Shown here one piece after another: positions 1 to 8,143 of a DNA stretch of 64,000 nt (within the stretch, counting starts at the first letter, position 1; every line of letters starts with the position of its first letter). The stretch comes from Saccharibacillus alkalitolerans (GTDB taxonomy: Bacteria; Bacillota; Bacilli; Paenibacillales; Paenibacillaceae): assembly GCF_011090185.1 (NCBI RefSeq), contig NZ_JAAFGS010000003.1, positions 496,001 through 560,000 of the forward strand, given 5' to 3'. The position numbers and the translations under genes were made by a program. The notes below the pieces were generated by a model. The model was not told the DNA's origin, searched no databases, and was given only the letters and a program-made list of their open reading frames with translations.

Positions 1-9
1 CGAAGCCAT
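1..9 (-). CDS. 5' end of a gene running off the left edge
   Basis: On the minus strand an ATG at 9-7 begins a reading frame that starts Met-Ala-Ser and leaves the window. It is preceded by a strong ribosome binding site (AAGGAGG, 9-10 bases upstream) and by a good SigA promoter at 82-110. The product cannot be identified from three codons. The gene diverges from the DUF2161 gene. Confidence 0.6.
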
Positions 10-81
10 CGTTTTACCTCCTTCACGGACGAAATCTGTTTTTTGCGATGATCCGCCCGGAAACCCATGTTTTTTTCTACT

Positions 82-110
82 ATTATATATAGGTGTCGTT
101 TGCGCCACAA
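82..110 (-). promoter_or_regulatory. SigA promoter for the left-edge gene
   Basis: Read on the minus strand, TTGTGG at 110-105 and TATAAT at 87-82 are separated by 17 bases. It lies about 75 bases upstream of the start codon at position 9, and is back to back with the promoter of the DUF2161 gene. Confidence 0.6.
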
Positions 111-116
111 GCTTTT

Positions 117-145
117 TTGCCAACGGCTCCTCTAAAGGGTATGAT
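117..145 (+). promoter_or_regulatory. SigA promoter of the DUF2161 gene
   Basis: TTGCCA (117-122) and TATGAT (140-145) with a 17-base spacer, 42 bases upstream of the ATG at 188. Confidence 0.6.
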
Positions 146-187
146 AAGATATCGAATTTATGCAGCTTGCGCTTTAAAGGAGTCTGA

Positions 188-898
188 ATGATGGCCGTAA
201 AATACGAAACGGAACTCTATCCGCCGATCAAGGCATTTTTTGAACAGCAGGGCTATTCGGTCAAAAGCGAGGTGAGGCACTGCGATCTGCTCGGCTACCG
301 CGAAGGGGAGGAAAGACCGCTGATCGTCGAGATGAAAAAGACGTTCACGCTCGAGCTTCTGCTGCAAGGCGCCGACCGTCAGCGTACGGGCGGGCTGGTC
401 TATCTCGCTGTCGAACGCAACCGGGCCAAGCGCGGCGCGCACAACCAGCGGTTCGGCGAAATCGCGCTGTTGTGCGGAAGGTTGGGACTGGGACTGATCA
501 CCGTCACTTTTTACAAAACGAAATCCCCGTTCGTCGAGGTGCTCTGCGAAGCCGGAACTCCCGCAGGCCGCGCGAGCGGCAAACGGGCCAAGCGCCTCCG
601 AACGGAATTCGATGCGCGAAGCGGCGACCACAATATCGGCGGTTCGAGCAAACGCAAAATCGTGACCGCTTACCGGGAGAACGCCTTGAAAGTCGCGCGT
701 CACTTATGGATGTTCGGCGAAGCGTCTCCGCTTATGCTGAAGGAAGCCAGCGGTGTAGGCAAAGCCGCGGCCCTTTTGCGGGACAACCACTACGGATGGT
801 TCGAACGGGTATCGCGCGGCCGTTATAAACTGACCCCGCAGGGCATCTCCGCTCTCGAGGAATACGCCTCCGTCCTGTCCGCCTGGCAGGAAAAATAG
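188..898 (+). CDS. DUF2161 family putative PD-(D/E)XK phosphodiesterase
   Basis: A 236-residue cytoplasmic protein. The N-terminal half resembles the DUF2161 branch of the PD-(D/E)XK nuclease fold: Asp33 (in HCDLLGY) followed by a Glu48-Met-Lys50 (VEMKK) core, the usual spacing of the metal-binding Asp and the ExK pair. Residues about 165-230 look like a winged helix (MLKEASGVGKAAALLRDN, then a YKLTPQG wing), suggesting nucleic-acid binding. The start is ATGATG, just behind AAAGGAGT. The physiological substrate of this family is not known; the nuclease assignment is inferred from motif spacing. It is a monocistronic unit with its own promoter and no restriction or toxin partner beside it. Confidence 0.75.
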   Translation: MMAVKYETELYPPIKAFFEQQGYSVKSEVRHCDLLGYREGEERPLIVEMKKTFTLELLLQGADRQRTGGLVYLAVERNRAKRGAHNQRFGEIALLCGRLGLGLITVTFYKTKSPFVEVLCEAGTPAGRASGKRAKRLRTEFDARSGDHNIGGSSKRKIVTAYRENALKVARHLWMFGEASPLMLKEASGVGKAAALLRDNHYGWFERVSRGRYKLTPQGISALEEYASVLSAWQEK

Positions 899-943
899 GA
901 TGAAGAGGTTGACGAATTGCTTGCCGAAAATGAAATCTTTTCT

Positions 944-994
944 GCAAAAGGATACGTTTCTCCTTTTGCGAAAAAAAAACCTGCGTGATAGAAT
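944..994 (+). promoter_or_regulatory. SigA promoter overlapped by an inverted repeat
   Basis: TTGCGA (966-971), 17 bases, TAGAAT (989-994) form the promoter of the following two-gene operon. An inverted repeat, GCAAAAGGA (944-952) and TCCTTTTGC (961-969), ends inside the -35 box. No T-run follows on either strand, so this looks more like an operator than a terminator. Confidence 0.5.
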
Positions 995-1048
995 GAAAAC
1001 TGAATTTCGGGCTCGGCGCCCTTCTTACTTTTTTAATGAGGTGATGGA

Positions 1049-1453
1049 ATGAAAGCTTCAACGGGACCTACCTCTCCCCCGTCCCGCAGCACGAAAAAGG
1101 ACAGGCTTCCCGTCAGATGGTTTCTGCTGGTTTGGGTTGTGCTCATCGCCCTATTTGTCTACGCCGCTTACGAATACAGCCAGAGACTTCAGGAACAAAC
1201 GCTGACGGCTCTGCAGTCCCAGACGGAAGCGCAGATGGCCGGCCTGCGCGCCGATTACGAGAAACAGTTCGCCGAGCTGAACGGTCAGGTAGCCGCTCTG
1301 CAGGGCAAAGTCGATTCGTTCAACGAACTGCTTACGTTCACCAAGGACAATGCGAACAGCAAAACGGACAACAGCAACAAGCTTTATACGCAGCTGAACG
1401 AGGTCAAGACCCAGCTCAGCCAGCTTCAGAAGAAAATGGACCTCCTGAAATGA
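1049..1453 (+). CDS. small membrane-anchored coiled-coil protein
   Basis: A 134-residue protein of unknown function. A basic Pro/Ser-rich head of about 22 residues is followed by one hydrophobic segment (residues 24-42, FLLVWVVLIALFVYAAYEY) and a long helical tail rich in Gln, Leu and Lys (residues 45-134) with heptad spacing, predicted to form a coiled coil, probably outside the membrane. GAGGTGA precedes the ATG. Its stop overlaps the next start (ATGA at 1450-1453), so it is translationally coupled to the phosphodiester glycosidase-like gene. The tight coupling suggests that the two products act together at the cell surface; this is inference. Confidence 0.75.
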   Translation: MKASTGPTSPPSRSTKKDRLPVRWFLLVWVVLIALFVYAAYEYSQRLQEQTLTALQSQTEAQMAGLRADYEKQFAELNGQVAALQGKVDSFNELLTFTKDNANSKTDNSNKLYTQLNEVKTQLSQLQKKMDLLK

Positions 1454-2514
1454 CGAGAGTCCAGCGGGTTAACCGCTTCTTCCTGATGCTGGCCGCCCCG
1501 GTCATCGGCCTTCTGTTTTGTCTGCTGCTGTTTCCGCCCAAACCCGAGCTGCTGCTGAACACCGACGCTTACAAGACGGAGAAAAGCTTGAACGCCTCCT
1601 CCGCCCAGCTTTTAAAAGATTTGGAGACGGCCGAAACAAGTGCCAAGGCGACCTCCGCTTCGCTGCAAAAAACGCTGAACTTGTACAATCAAACGACGCA
1701 GACGATGTCTTCCATCGTTCAAAGGGCGTCCATTCAAGCCCAGCGGCCCGAAGGCATTTACGATAAACGCATCCGTTCCAAGCTGGGACGCCCGGTGGAA
1801 ACCCTGGACAGCGAAAAAATCCGGATCGAGCTGTTCCGCGTCAACGCCATTACTTATAAAGGTTACGCCATGAAGGTCAAGCTGAAGGACCCGTCGGCCA
1901 TGCGAATGAGCCTGGCGGGCGAAGCGCTCGGCAGCTCCGAGACGACGCTCAAAGCCGTACAGCGCCACGGCGCGGTCGCCGGCATCAACGCCGGAGGGTT
2001 CGCCGACCAGGACGGCAAGCGCTATCCGCTCAGCACGACCGTCATGAACGGCAAGTACCTGACCGGATTCCAGTCCAGCTTCAAAGACCTGTACTTCGTC
2101 GGCCTGAACGGCTCCGGCAAGCTGATTGGCGGCAAGTTCAACAGGCAGGACGAACTGGACAGGCTTCAACCGCAGTTCGGGGCTTCCTTCGTACCGATCC
2201 TTCTCAAGGACGGACAGAAAACGCCTATTCCGACCAAGTGGAAAGCCTCTCCCAAGCGTGCCCCGCGCACGATTATCGGAAGCTATAAGGACGACCAGCT
2301 GATTATCTTCGTCATCGACGGTTACAACGAGGGCGGAGGCTCCGGCGCCACGCTGGAAGAAGTTCAAGGCCAGCTGTACAAGATCGGCGTCGTCAACGCG
2401 TACAATCTCGACGGCGGAGGCTCCTCTTCGCTCGTCATGAACGGACGGGTCGTCAATCATCCTTCGGACGGCAATCTGCGTCCCGTTCCGACCAACTTCC
2501 TGTTCTTCGAATAA
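1450..2514 (+). CDS. membrane-anchored phosphodiester glycosidase family (NAGPA-like) protein
   Basis: 354 residues beginning at the ATG that overlaps the previous stop. One N-terminal hydrophobic segment (residues 9-27) acts as signal anchor, followed by a helical stretch and a C-terminal NAGPA/DUF2233-type domain. Visible family marks are AGINAGGFAD (about residue 177), the FVIDGYNEGGGSGATLEE segment and the near-C-terminal NLDGGGSSSLVMNG. Proteins of this family cleave GlcNAc-1-phosphodiester bonds in the characterised mammalian enzyme; in Bacillota they are usually linked to the cell envelope. The substrate here is unknown. A second, secreted family member lies at 38805-39917. Confidence 0.8.
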   Translation: MTRVQRVNRFFLMLAAPVIGLLFCLLLFPPKPELLLNTDAYKTEKSLNASSAQLLKDLETAETSAKATSASLQKTLNLYNQTTQTMSSIVQRASIQAQRPEGIYDKRIRSKLGRPVETLDSEKIRIELFRVNAITYKGYAMKVKLKDPSAMRMSLAGEALGSSETTLKAVQRHGAVAGINAGGFADQDGKRYPLSTTVMNGKYLTGFQSSFKDLYFVGLNGSGKLIGGKFNRQDELDRLQPQFGASFVPILLKDGQKTPIPTKWKASPKRAPRTIIGSYKDDQLIIFVIDGYNEGGGSGATLEEVQGQLYKIGVVNAYNLDGGGSSSLVMNGRVVNHPSDGNLRPVPTNFLFFE

Positions 2515-2570
2515 GCTTCGACTGCCGCTGTCGCGTTCGTCGTCCGCATGCCGACAGCAGGTCCGTTACG

Positions 2571-2599
2571 AAAAAAAGAGCCCAAGGGCTCTTTTTTTT
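2571..2599 (+). terminator. intrinsic terminator
   Basis: AAAGAGCCC / GGGCTCTTT with a 2-base loop and flanking A and T runs; it can serve the plus-strand operon and also the convergent abrB-like gene. Confidence 0.85.
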
Positions 2600-2626
2600 G
2601 CATCATACGGATGTTCTCCATGTCGT

Positions 2627-2881
2627 TCAGCCGTGCTTCGGCAGATGCATCATGTCGGTCACGCAGGCTCCGCAGATGTACCGGTCCTTGAACTCGCTGA
2701 CTTCATCGATTGAACCGCAGAACACACATTTCGGGCGGTAACGTTCCAAAATGATATGATCTCCCTGGACCAAAATTTCGACCGGGTCTCCCTCGTTCAT
2801 CTGATATCGTTTTCTCAGCGATTTCGGAAGGACGATGCGTCCCAATTGGTCGACTTTCCGGACTACTCCAGCAGGTTTCAT
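2627..2881 (-). CDS. AbrB/SpoVT-family transition-state regulator with CxxC pairs
   Basis: 84 residues. The start is the ATG at 2881, behind AGAGGTG; an upstream in-frame start would add 25 residues without a ribosome binding site. Residues 1-50 match the AbrB swapped-hairpin DNA-binding domain (GVVRKVDQLGRIVLPKSLRK). The C-terminal part carries two CxxC pairs (CVFC and CGAC), arranged like a small zinc ribbon; B. subtilis AbrB lacks these cysteines, so this is an AbrB paralogue rather than a clear AbrB orthologue. The likely role is a global regulator of the transition to stationary phase; its targets cannot be read from the sequence. Confidence 0.85.
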   Translation of the reverse strand: MKPAGVVRKVDQLGRIVLPKSLRKRYQMNEGDPVEILVQGDHIILERYRPKCVFCGSIDEVSEFKDRYICGACVTDMMHLPKHG

Positions 2882-3101
2882 GTTTGAAAACACCTCTTCT
2901 GTTTTTAGTTTGCTGTTTCTGCCCCACCTGCAGAAATGATTCTGCAAACCCAACATTAGATATTCGAGGTTGAATGACGAATTCCTTCTTGTTGAACAAA
3001 AAAAAGAAAGGCTGGTTAATTATCGGTCTTTTATCTAATCAGGCAAGCAGTGATTAGCTACAAGTTCGAAACGATTCGAAATAGGCGAAGAACGTTAGCC
3101 C

Positions 3102-3569
3102 TTATTCCATTCCCGGGAAATCGAGCTGGCGCAGAGCCTCGTAAAGGACGATCGCGACCGAGTTGGACAGGTTCAAGGAACGCACATGCTCGGTTCTCAT
3201 CGGCATGCGGATGCAGGTGTCCCGGTTCGCTTCGATCAGTTCGGGCGGGAGGCCCTTCGTTTCCTTGCCGAATACGAGAAAATCTCCGTCGCGGAATTCG
3301 ATATCGTGGTAACGTTTGGTTGCCTTTGTCGTTGCGTAGAAGAAGCGTCCCTCCGGGTACTTCTCCTGCAGTTCCGCGAACGAGTCGTGATACTCCAGCT
3401 TGACGGACGGCCAATAATCGAGCCCCGCGCGCTTCAGCGAAGCGTCGTCGGTGCGGAAGCCGAGCGGACGCACCAGATGCAGGTGGGTATCCGTTGCGGC
3501 GCAGGTTCTGGAAATATTGCCGGTATTGGCCGGAATCTCCGGCTCGACCAGCACGATATGCAATGCCAT
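3102..3569 (-). CDS. trmL: tRNA (cytidine(34)-2'-O)-methyltransferase TrmL
   Basis: A 155-residue SPOUT-class methyltransferase, typical full length for TrmL/YibK. Knotted-fold motifs are visible: NTGNISRTC near residue 16, VFGKETKGLP near residue 98 and the SAM-binding C-terminal RSLNLSNSVAIVLYEALRQ. The family 2'-O-methylates the wobble base of tRNA-Leu (CAA and cmnm5UAA anticodons), using SAM. It lies downstream of serC on the same strand, 230 bases away with a terminator-like hairpin between, so it is probably transcribed separately. Confidence 0.92.
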   Translation of the reverse strand: MALHIVLVEPEIPANTGNISRTCAATDTHLHLVRPLGFRTDDASLKRAGLDYWPSVKLEYHDSFAELQEKYPEGRFFYATTKATKRYHDIEFRDGDFLVFGKETKGLPPELIEANRDTCIRMPMRTEHVRSLNLSNSVAIVLYEALRQLDFPGME

Positions 3570-3642
3570 GGTTGAGGTTCACTCCGTTTCTGAAAAAGGA
3601 GACCGAACGGCGGTTCGCGGCGTTTCCGGCGCAAACACGCGG

Positions 3643-3671
3643 AAAAGCCGCCCTGAAGTCGGGCGGCTTTT
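3643..3671 (-). terminator. intrinsic terminator downstream of serC
   Basis: AAAAGCCGCCC / GGGCGGCTTTT, an 11-base stem with a 7-base loop; read on the minus strand it ends in TTTT and lies 129 bases after the serC stop. Confidence 0.8.
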
Positions 3672-3799
3672 CCGTCTCTTCTGCTTCTTATCTTACCCGA
3701 ATCGCCTTCTTAAGGGAAGGCTCGCGCCTATCGAAGGCGAAAGGAAACCCGTCCTCCCTTTTCCGAGCCTCGGCATGAGCTTGTGCCGTTCGCCCGAAG

Positions 3800-4888
3800 T
3801 CAGCCGTTGCGCTTCATAAAGTCGCCCATGAAATCGACGAGGGCTTCCACGCTTGCGCGAGGGACGGCATTGTAGATCGAAGCGCGCAGGCCGCCGACGC
3901 TGCGGTGACCCTTCAGGCCGACAAACCCCTGCTGCTCGCTCTCTTTGGCAAAGGCCTTCTCGAGTTCCTCGGAGCCGAGGCGGAAAGTCACGTTCATGAT
4001 CGAACGGCTGCCTTTCTGCGCGACCCCGCGGTAGAATCCGCCGCTGCCGTCGATCGCGTCGTACAGCAGCTTCGCTTTGGCTTCGTTTTTCGCCTGGATG
4101 CCTTCCAGTCCTCCCTGCTCCTCGATCCAGCGAAGCGTCTGATTAACCATATAGATCGAGAACGAAGGCGGCGTGTTATACAGCGAATTGTTCGACAGAT
4201 GCGTGCTGTAGCGGAACACGGTCGGAATGTTTTCGGCTTCGGCGGACAGCAGTTCTTCTCTGGCGACGACGACCGTCACGCCCGACGGACCGAGATTTTT
4301 CTGGGCGCCGGCATAGATCATGCCGAACTGTTCGATATTGAGAGGGCGGCAGAAGATGTCGCTGGACAAGTCCGCGATCAGAGGCACGCTGCCGGTATCC
4401 GGATATTCCGCGAACTGGGTGCCTTCGATCGTTTCGTTGGAAGTGATGTGCACGTAAGCCGCATCTTCGCGCACTTCGATCTCGCCCTGCGAAGGCATTC
4501 GCGTGAATTTGTCGCTTTCGGTCGAAGCGGCGGTGTAGGCTTCGCCGATCAGCTTCGCTTCCTTGATCGCTTTGGAAGCCCAGCTGCCGGTCTTGACGTA
4601 ACCCGCCGTTTTCCCCGCAGTCAGCAGGTTCATCGGGATCATGGCGAACTGCGTGCTCGCGCCGCCCTGAAGGAAAAGCGTCTTATAGCCGGACGGATTG
4701 CCGAGCAGCTTCAGCAGCCGTTCCTGCGCCTCGTTATGTACGCTCTCGTAGACGGCGCCGCGATGGGACATTTCCATGATCGACATGCCCGTTCCCTGAA
4801 ATTCCGTAAATTCCGCCTGCGCCCGCTCCAGTACTTCGAGCGGCAGCGCCGCGGGTCCCGCATTAAAGTTGTAAGCCCGTTTGCCCAT
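3800..4888 (-). CDS. serC: phosphoserine aminotransferase
   Basis: A 362-residue PLP-dependent (class V fold) enzyme that converts 3-phosphohydroxypyruvate and glutamate to phosphoserine and 2-oxoglutarate in serine synthesis; it also acts in pyridoxal phosphate synthesis in some bacteria. The N-terminus NFNAGPAALP, the MEMSHRG segment and the PLP lysine in AGAQKNLGPSG are all family marks. The ATG at 4888 is preceded by GAGGGGG. A SigA promoter lies at 4926-4954. No serA or serB lies next to it. Confidence 0.95.
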   Translation of the reverse strand: MGKRAYNFNAGPAALPLEVLERAQAEFTEFQGTGMSIMEMSHRGAVYESVHNEAQERLLKLLGNPSGYKTLFLQGGASTQFAMIPMNLLTAGKTAGYVKTGSWASKAIKEAKLIGEAYTAASTESDKFTRMPSQGEIEVREDAAYVHITSNETIEGTQFAEYPDTGSVPLIADLSSDIFCRPLNIEQFGMIYAGAQKNLGPSGVTVVVAREELLSAEAENIPTVFRYSTHLSNNSLYNTPPSFSIYMVNQTLRWIEEQGGLEGIQAKNEAKAKLLYDAIDGSGGFYRGVAQKGSRSIMNVTFRLGSEELEKAFAKESEQQGFVGLKGHRSVGGLRASIYNAVPRASVEALVDFMGDFMKRNG

Positions 4889-4925
4889 GAATCTTATGCC
4901 CCCTCAAGCCGATAATTTAGGGTTA

Positions 4926-4954
4926 ATCATAACAGCAATCTAACATTACTTCAA
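4926..4954 (-). promoter_or_regulatory. SigA promoter of serC
   Basis: On the minus strand TTGAAG (4954-4949), 17 bases, TATGAT (4931-4926), 38 bases upstream of the serC start. Confidence 0.65.
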
Positions 4955-5070
4955 GTACAACTAAGACGCGATAAAGCGATAACGAGCCTCTTCCGCACTT
5001 CTGTACGTTTTTCGCCTTATTCTCGGTTAATGTTCGGATTTGGCCGATGGTAAATAATCTTGCTTAAACA

Positions 5071-5105
5071 AACAACCTCCGCTCTCGAGCAGAGCGGAGG
5101 TTGTT
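5071..5105 (-). terminator. intrinsic terminator of glnA
   Basis: AACAACCTCCGCTCT / AGAGCGGAGGTTGTT, a perfect 15-base stem with a 5-base loop, 41 bases after the glnA stop. Confidence 0.85.
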
Positions 5106-5145
5106 CGGCGGCACATTGGTCCTTCAAGACATCGCCCGAAAACGA

Positions 5146-6570
5146 TTAGCAATCGTAGTACAAGCTGTATTCGTGCGGATGAACGCGGATGGACACTTGC
5201 TTGGCTTCGGCGCGTTTGAACGCGATGTAGTTCGCGATGAAGTCTTCGGAGAAGACGCCGCCTTCGGTCAGGAAGGAGCTGTCCGCTTCCAGCGAATCGA
5301 GCGCTTCTTCCAGGGAACCCGGAACGCTGCGGATTTGCGCTTTTTCTTCTTCCGGCAAATCGTACAGGTTCTTGTCGGCAGGACCGTAGCCCAGCTCGAC
5401 CGGGTTGATTTTCTTCTTGATGCCGTCCAGGCCGGCCATCAGCATGGCCGAGAAAGCCAGGTAAGGGTTGGCCGTGGAGTCCGGCGTACGGAACTCGATC
5501 CGGCAGCCTTTAGGCGTTACCGCAGCGACCGGAATGCGAACGGCCGCGGAACGGTTGCCTTTCGAGAAGACCAGGTTAACCGGCGCTTCGTAACCCGGAA
5601 CGAGACGCTTGAACGAGTTCGTGCTCGGGTTCGTCAACGCGATCAGCGCCGGAGCGTGGTACAGGATGCCGCCGATGTAGTTCAGCGCCATCTCGCTCAG
5701 GTTCGCGTAGCCGCCTTTTTCGTAGAACAAAGGCTCTCCGTCTTTGAAGATCGATTGGTGAACGTGCATGCCGCTGCCGTTGTCGCCGAAGAGCGGCTTA
5801 GGCATGAACGTTGCCGTTTTGCCGTATTGGCGGGCCGTGTTGTGCACGATGTATTTGTATTTCAGCAGGTTGTCTGCCGTTTTCTTCAGCGTATCGAAAC
5901 GGAAGTTGATCTCCGCTTGGCCGGCCGTCGCCACTTCGTGGTGATGGCGCTCGATCACGAGACCCGCTTCTTCGAGCAGACGGCACATTTCGCTGCGGAT
6001 GTCCTGTTGGCTGTCGACCGGAGCGACCGGCACGTATCCGCCTTTGACGCCCACTTTGAAGCCCAGGTTGCCGCCTTCTTCTTTGCGGTTGGTGTTCCAA
6101 GCCGCTTCTTCGGAATCGACGGAGTACGAAGAACTGTTCATTCCGCTGTGGTAACGAACGTCGTCGAAAATGAAGAACTCGGATTCAGGCGCGAAGAACG
6201 CGTCCGATCCTATGCCGCTGGCCTGCATGAACGCTTCGGCTTTTTCGGCGATGCCGCGCGGGTCGCGGTCATAGTGTTCGCCGTCCGGCGTAAAGATGTT
6301 GCACATAACGTTCAATGTCGGATGTGCGGTGAAAGCGTCGATGTATACCGATTCCGGATCCGGCATCATGACCATGTCCGACTCTTCAATACCGCGGAAG
6401 CCCGGAATCGACGATCCGTCGAAGGCTACCCCGTTCTCAAACGTTTCTTCTTCAACCGCGCTTGCAGGGACCGAAATGTGATGAGTTTTTCCCGACAGAT
6501 CCACGAAACGGAAATCCACCCACTCGATGTTGTTCTCTTGAATAAGCTTCAATACTTTTTCTACCGACAT
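5146..6570 (-). CDS. glnA: type I glutamine synthetase (GSI-beta type)
   Basis: 474 residues from the ATG at 6570, chosen because GGGAGGA precedes it; an upstream in-frame start has no such site. It makes glutamine from glutamate, ammonia and ATP. Visible marks are the N-terminal beta-grasp, FAPESEFFIF, GNRSAAVRIP and NPYLAFSAMLMAG. Length and the KNLYDLP segment near the C-terminus match the GSI-beta (proteobacterial/actinobacterial) type, in which that Tyr is the adenylylation site, rather than the shorter (about 444-residue) feedback-inhibited GSI-alpha of Bacillus. No glnR and no adenylyltransferase gene lies nearby. A GlnR/TnrA-type site upstream suggests nitrogen control. Confidence 0.93.
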   Translation of the reverse strand: MSVEKVLKLIQENNIEWVDFRFVDLSGKTHHISVPASAVEEETFENGVAFDGSSIPGFRGIEESDMVMMPDPESVYIDAFTAHPTLNVMCNIFTPDGEHYDRDPRGIAEKAEAFMQASGIGSDAFFAPESEFFIFDDVRYHSGMNSSSYSVDSEEAAWNTNRKEEGGNLGFKVGVKGGYVPVAPVDSQQDIRSEMCRLLEEAGLVIERHHHEVATAGQAEINFRFDTLKKTADNLLKYKYIVHNTARQYGKTATFMPKPLFGDNGSGMHVHQSIFKDGEPLFYEKGGYANLSEMALNYIGGILYHAPALIALTNPSTNSFKRLVPGYEAPVNLVFSKGNRSAAVRIPVAAVTPKGCRIEFRTPDSTANPYLAFSAMLMAGLDGIKKKINPVELGYGPADKNLYDLPEEEKAQIRSVPGSLEEALDSLEADSSFLTEGGVFSEDFIANYIAFKRAEAKQVSIRVHPHEYSLYYDC

Positions 6571-6647
6571 GTCACTTTCCTCCCAAATTTCCGAACATTG
6601 AACGGATGTGCGTTGTGAAACGTTCATGCTCTTTTTTCGCTGTCGTC

Positions 6648-6676
6648 ATTATAAAACGGCACTATTTAGCAGTCAA
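6648..6676 (-). promoter_or_regulatory. SigA promoter of glnA
   Basis: On the minus strand TTGACT (6676-6671), 17-base spacer, TATAAT (6653-6648), about 80 bases upstream of the glnA start codon. Confidence 0.8.
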
Positions 6677-6704
6677 GAGTCATGTCAGGTATTTTTTACG
6701 GCAA

Positions 6705-6721
6705 TGTGAGTTATGCTCACA
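6705..6721 (-). promoter_or_regulatory. GlnR/TnrA-type operator upstream of glnA
   Basis: TGTGAGTTATGCTCACA is a perfect dyad with 6-base arms and fits the GlnR/TnrA consensus TGTNAN7TNACA. It lies 29 bases upstream of the glnA -35 box. A weaker half-match (TGTCAGGTATTTTTTAC, from 6683) sits between it and the promoter, giving the two-site arrangement known for glnRA in Bacillus. Binding by GlnR is inferred from consensus. Confidence 0.65.
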
Positions 6722-6751
6722 CTTTCGTGCGATTTAGCAACAATAGCCAAG

Positions 6752-6796
6752 AAAGCCCGGCATCGGCCGCAAACGGCGGCACGACGCGGGCTTTTT
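6752..6796 (-). terminator. intrinsic terminator downstream of aroF
   Basis: AAAGCCCG / CGGGCTTT outer stem with an inner hairpin, flanked by a T-run; it lies 56 bases after the aroF stop on the minus strand. Confidence 0.65.
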
Positions 6797-6851
6797 CCGT
6801 TTCGGAAGCGGGCGAAGCAGGCAGGCCTTCAGGCTTCGCCGCGTTCAAAAT

Positions 6852-7916
6852 TTAGACGATCGCCCAATTTTTAAAAGCTTCCGCTTCCGCCTTCGGCGTA
6901 CCGAATTTCTTGCCCACGATCGGAGCCAGCTGTTCCAGGTCGCGCAGCAGTCCGGCGAACTGGTCGGGGAACAGCGACTGAACGCCGTCTCCCGTCATGG
7001 AGTTGTCGGGATCGGTATGCATCTCGACAATCAGGCCGTCCGCTCCGGCGGCGACGGAAGCTTTGGCCATCGGCTCGACGAGTTCGCGCCGGCCCGTGCC
7101 GTGGCTCGGATCGGAAATGACCGGCAGGTGGCTCAGGCTCTGCAGGGCCGGAATGGCCGCCAGATCGAGCGTATTGCGCGTGTACGGTTCGAACGTGCGG
7201 ATGCCGCGCTCGCACAGCATGACGTCCGGATTGCCGCCGGCCAGAATGTATTCCGCCGCGTTCAGCAGCTCGTCGTACGTCGCGCTGAAGCCGCGCTTCA
7301 GCAGCACCGGGCGGCCGCATGCGCCCAGCTTGCGCAGCAGATCGAAATTCTGCATATTTCGCGTGCCGATCTGCAAAATGTCCGCGTATTCCGCGCAGAT
7401 GTCGACGTATTCGGGCGTCATGACTTCGGTGATGGTCAGCAGCCCGTGCTTTTTGCCGGCTTCCGCCATCATGATCAGGCCTTCCACGCCTACGCCTTGG
7501 AAGCTGTAAGGTCCGGTACGCGGCTTGAACGCGCCGCCGCGCAGCACCTGCCCGCCGGCCGCTTTGACCAGACGCGCGATCTCGTCGATCTGCTCCGGCG
7601 ACTCTACGGCGCAGGGGCCGCCCATGACGACGAGCTCGCCGCCGCCGATCTTGACGTCGCCGATCTGAATGACCGTGTTTTCCGGGTGGAAGTCGCGGCT
7701 TGCCAATTTGTACGACTTGGAGATTTTCACGACGTCCTCGACGCCCTTCATCTGACGCAGATGCTCGGCCAGTCTCGGTTCGGCTTTGCCGATCAGGCCC
7801 ACGACCGTCCGGTCGGCTCCTCTCGACAGATGGACGGTCAGTCCCTCCTGCTCGATAACGCGAATGACTTCCTGCAGCTGCTCCTCCGGAGCTTGATTCG
7901 ATAAAATAGCGATCAT
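6852..7916 (-). CDS. aroF: 3-deoxy-7-phosphoheptulonate (DAHP) synthase, type I-beta
   Basis: 354 residues. It condenses phosphoenolpyruvate and erythrose-4-phosphate, the first step of aromatic amino acid synthesis. Residues 1-70 form a ferredoxin-like regulatory domain (MIAILSNQAPEEQLQEVIRV), as in Thermotoga DAHP synthase, where it mediates feedback inhibition; no chorismate mutase domain is fused. The barrel follows, with VMGGPCAVES, GAFKPRTGPYSFQG and ISDPSHGTGRREL (metal and substrate residues). AAAGGAAG precedes the ATG. The gene stands alone, not in an aro cluster. Confidence 0.94.
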   Translation of the reverse strand: MIAILSNQAPEEQLQEVIRVIEQEGLTVHLSRGADRTVVGLIGKAEPRLAEHLRQMKGVEDVVKISKSYKLASRDFHPENTVIQIGDVKIGGGELVVMGGPCAVESPEQIDEIARLVKAAGGQVLRGGAFKPRTGPYSFQGVGVEGLIMMAEAGKKHGLLTITEVMTPEYVDICAEYADILQIGTRNMQNFDLLRKLGACGRPVLLKRGFSATYDELLNAAEYILAGGNPDVMLCERGIRTFEPYTRNTLDLAAIPALQSLSHLPVISDPSHGTGRRELVEPMAKASVAAGADGLIVEMHTDPDNSMTGDGVQSLFPDQFAGLLRDLEQLAPIVGKKFGTPKAEAEAFKNWAIV

Positions 7917-8143
7917 ATTGTTCTCTTCCTTTCGTTATGGGAATGGGAACCGCGGTCCCGGTCGTCTCTCTTGGGCGGACAGCTGTAACAACATGCCATT
8001 TCGCACTTAAACGCTTTTAAGCTTTTATGCTTTTATTCGATGAAGTAATACTAACAAAAAAAGCGCCTCCCGTCAACCGGAAGAACACTCTTTTCGCGGA
8101 CAGCCGTTCAAACTTCCGGGCTGCTGCCGGGCAATCGGAACGA

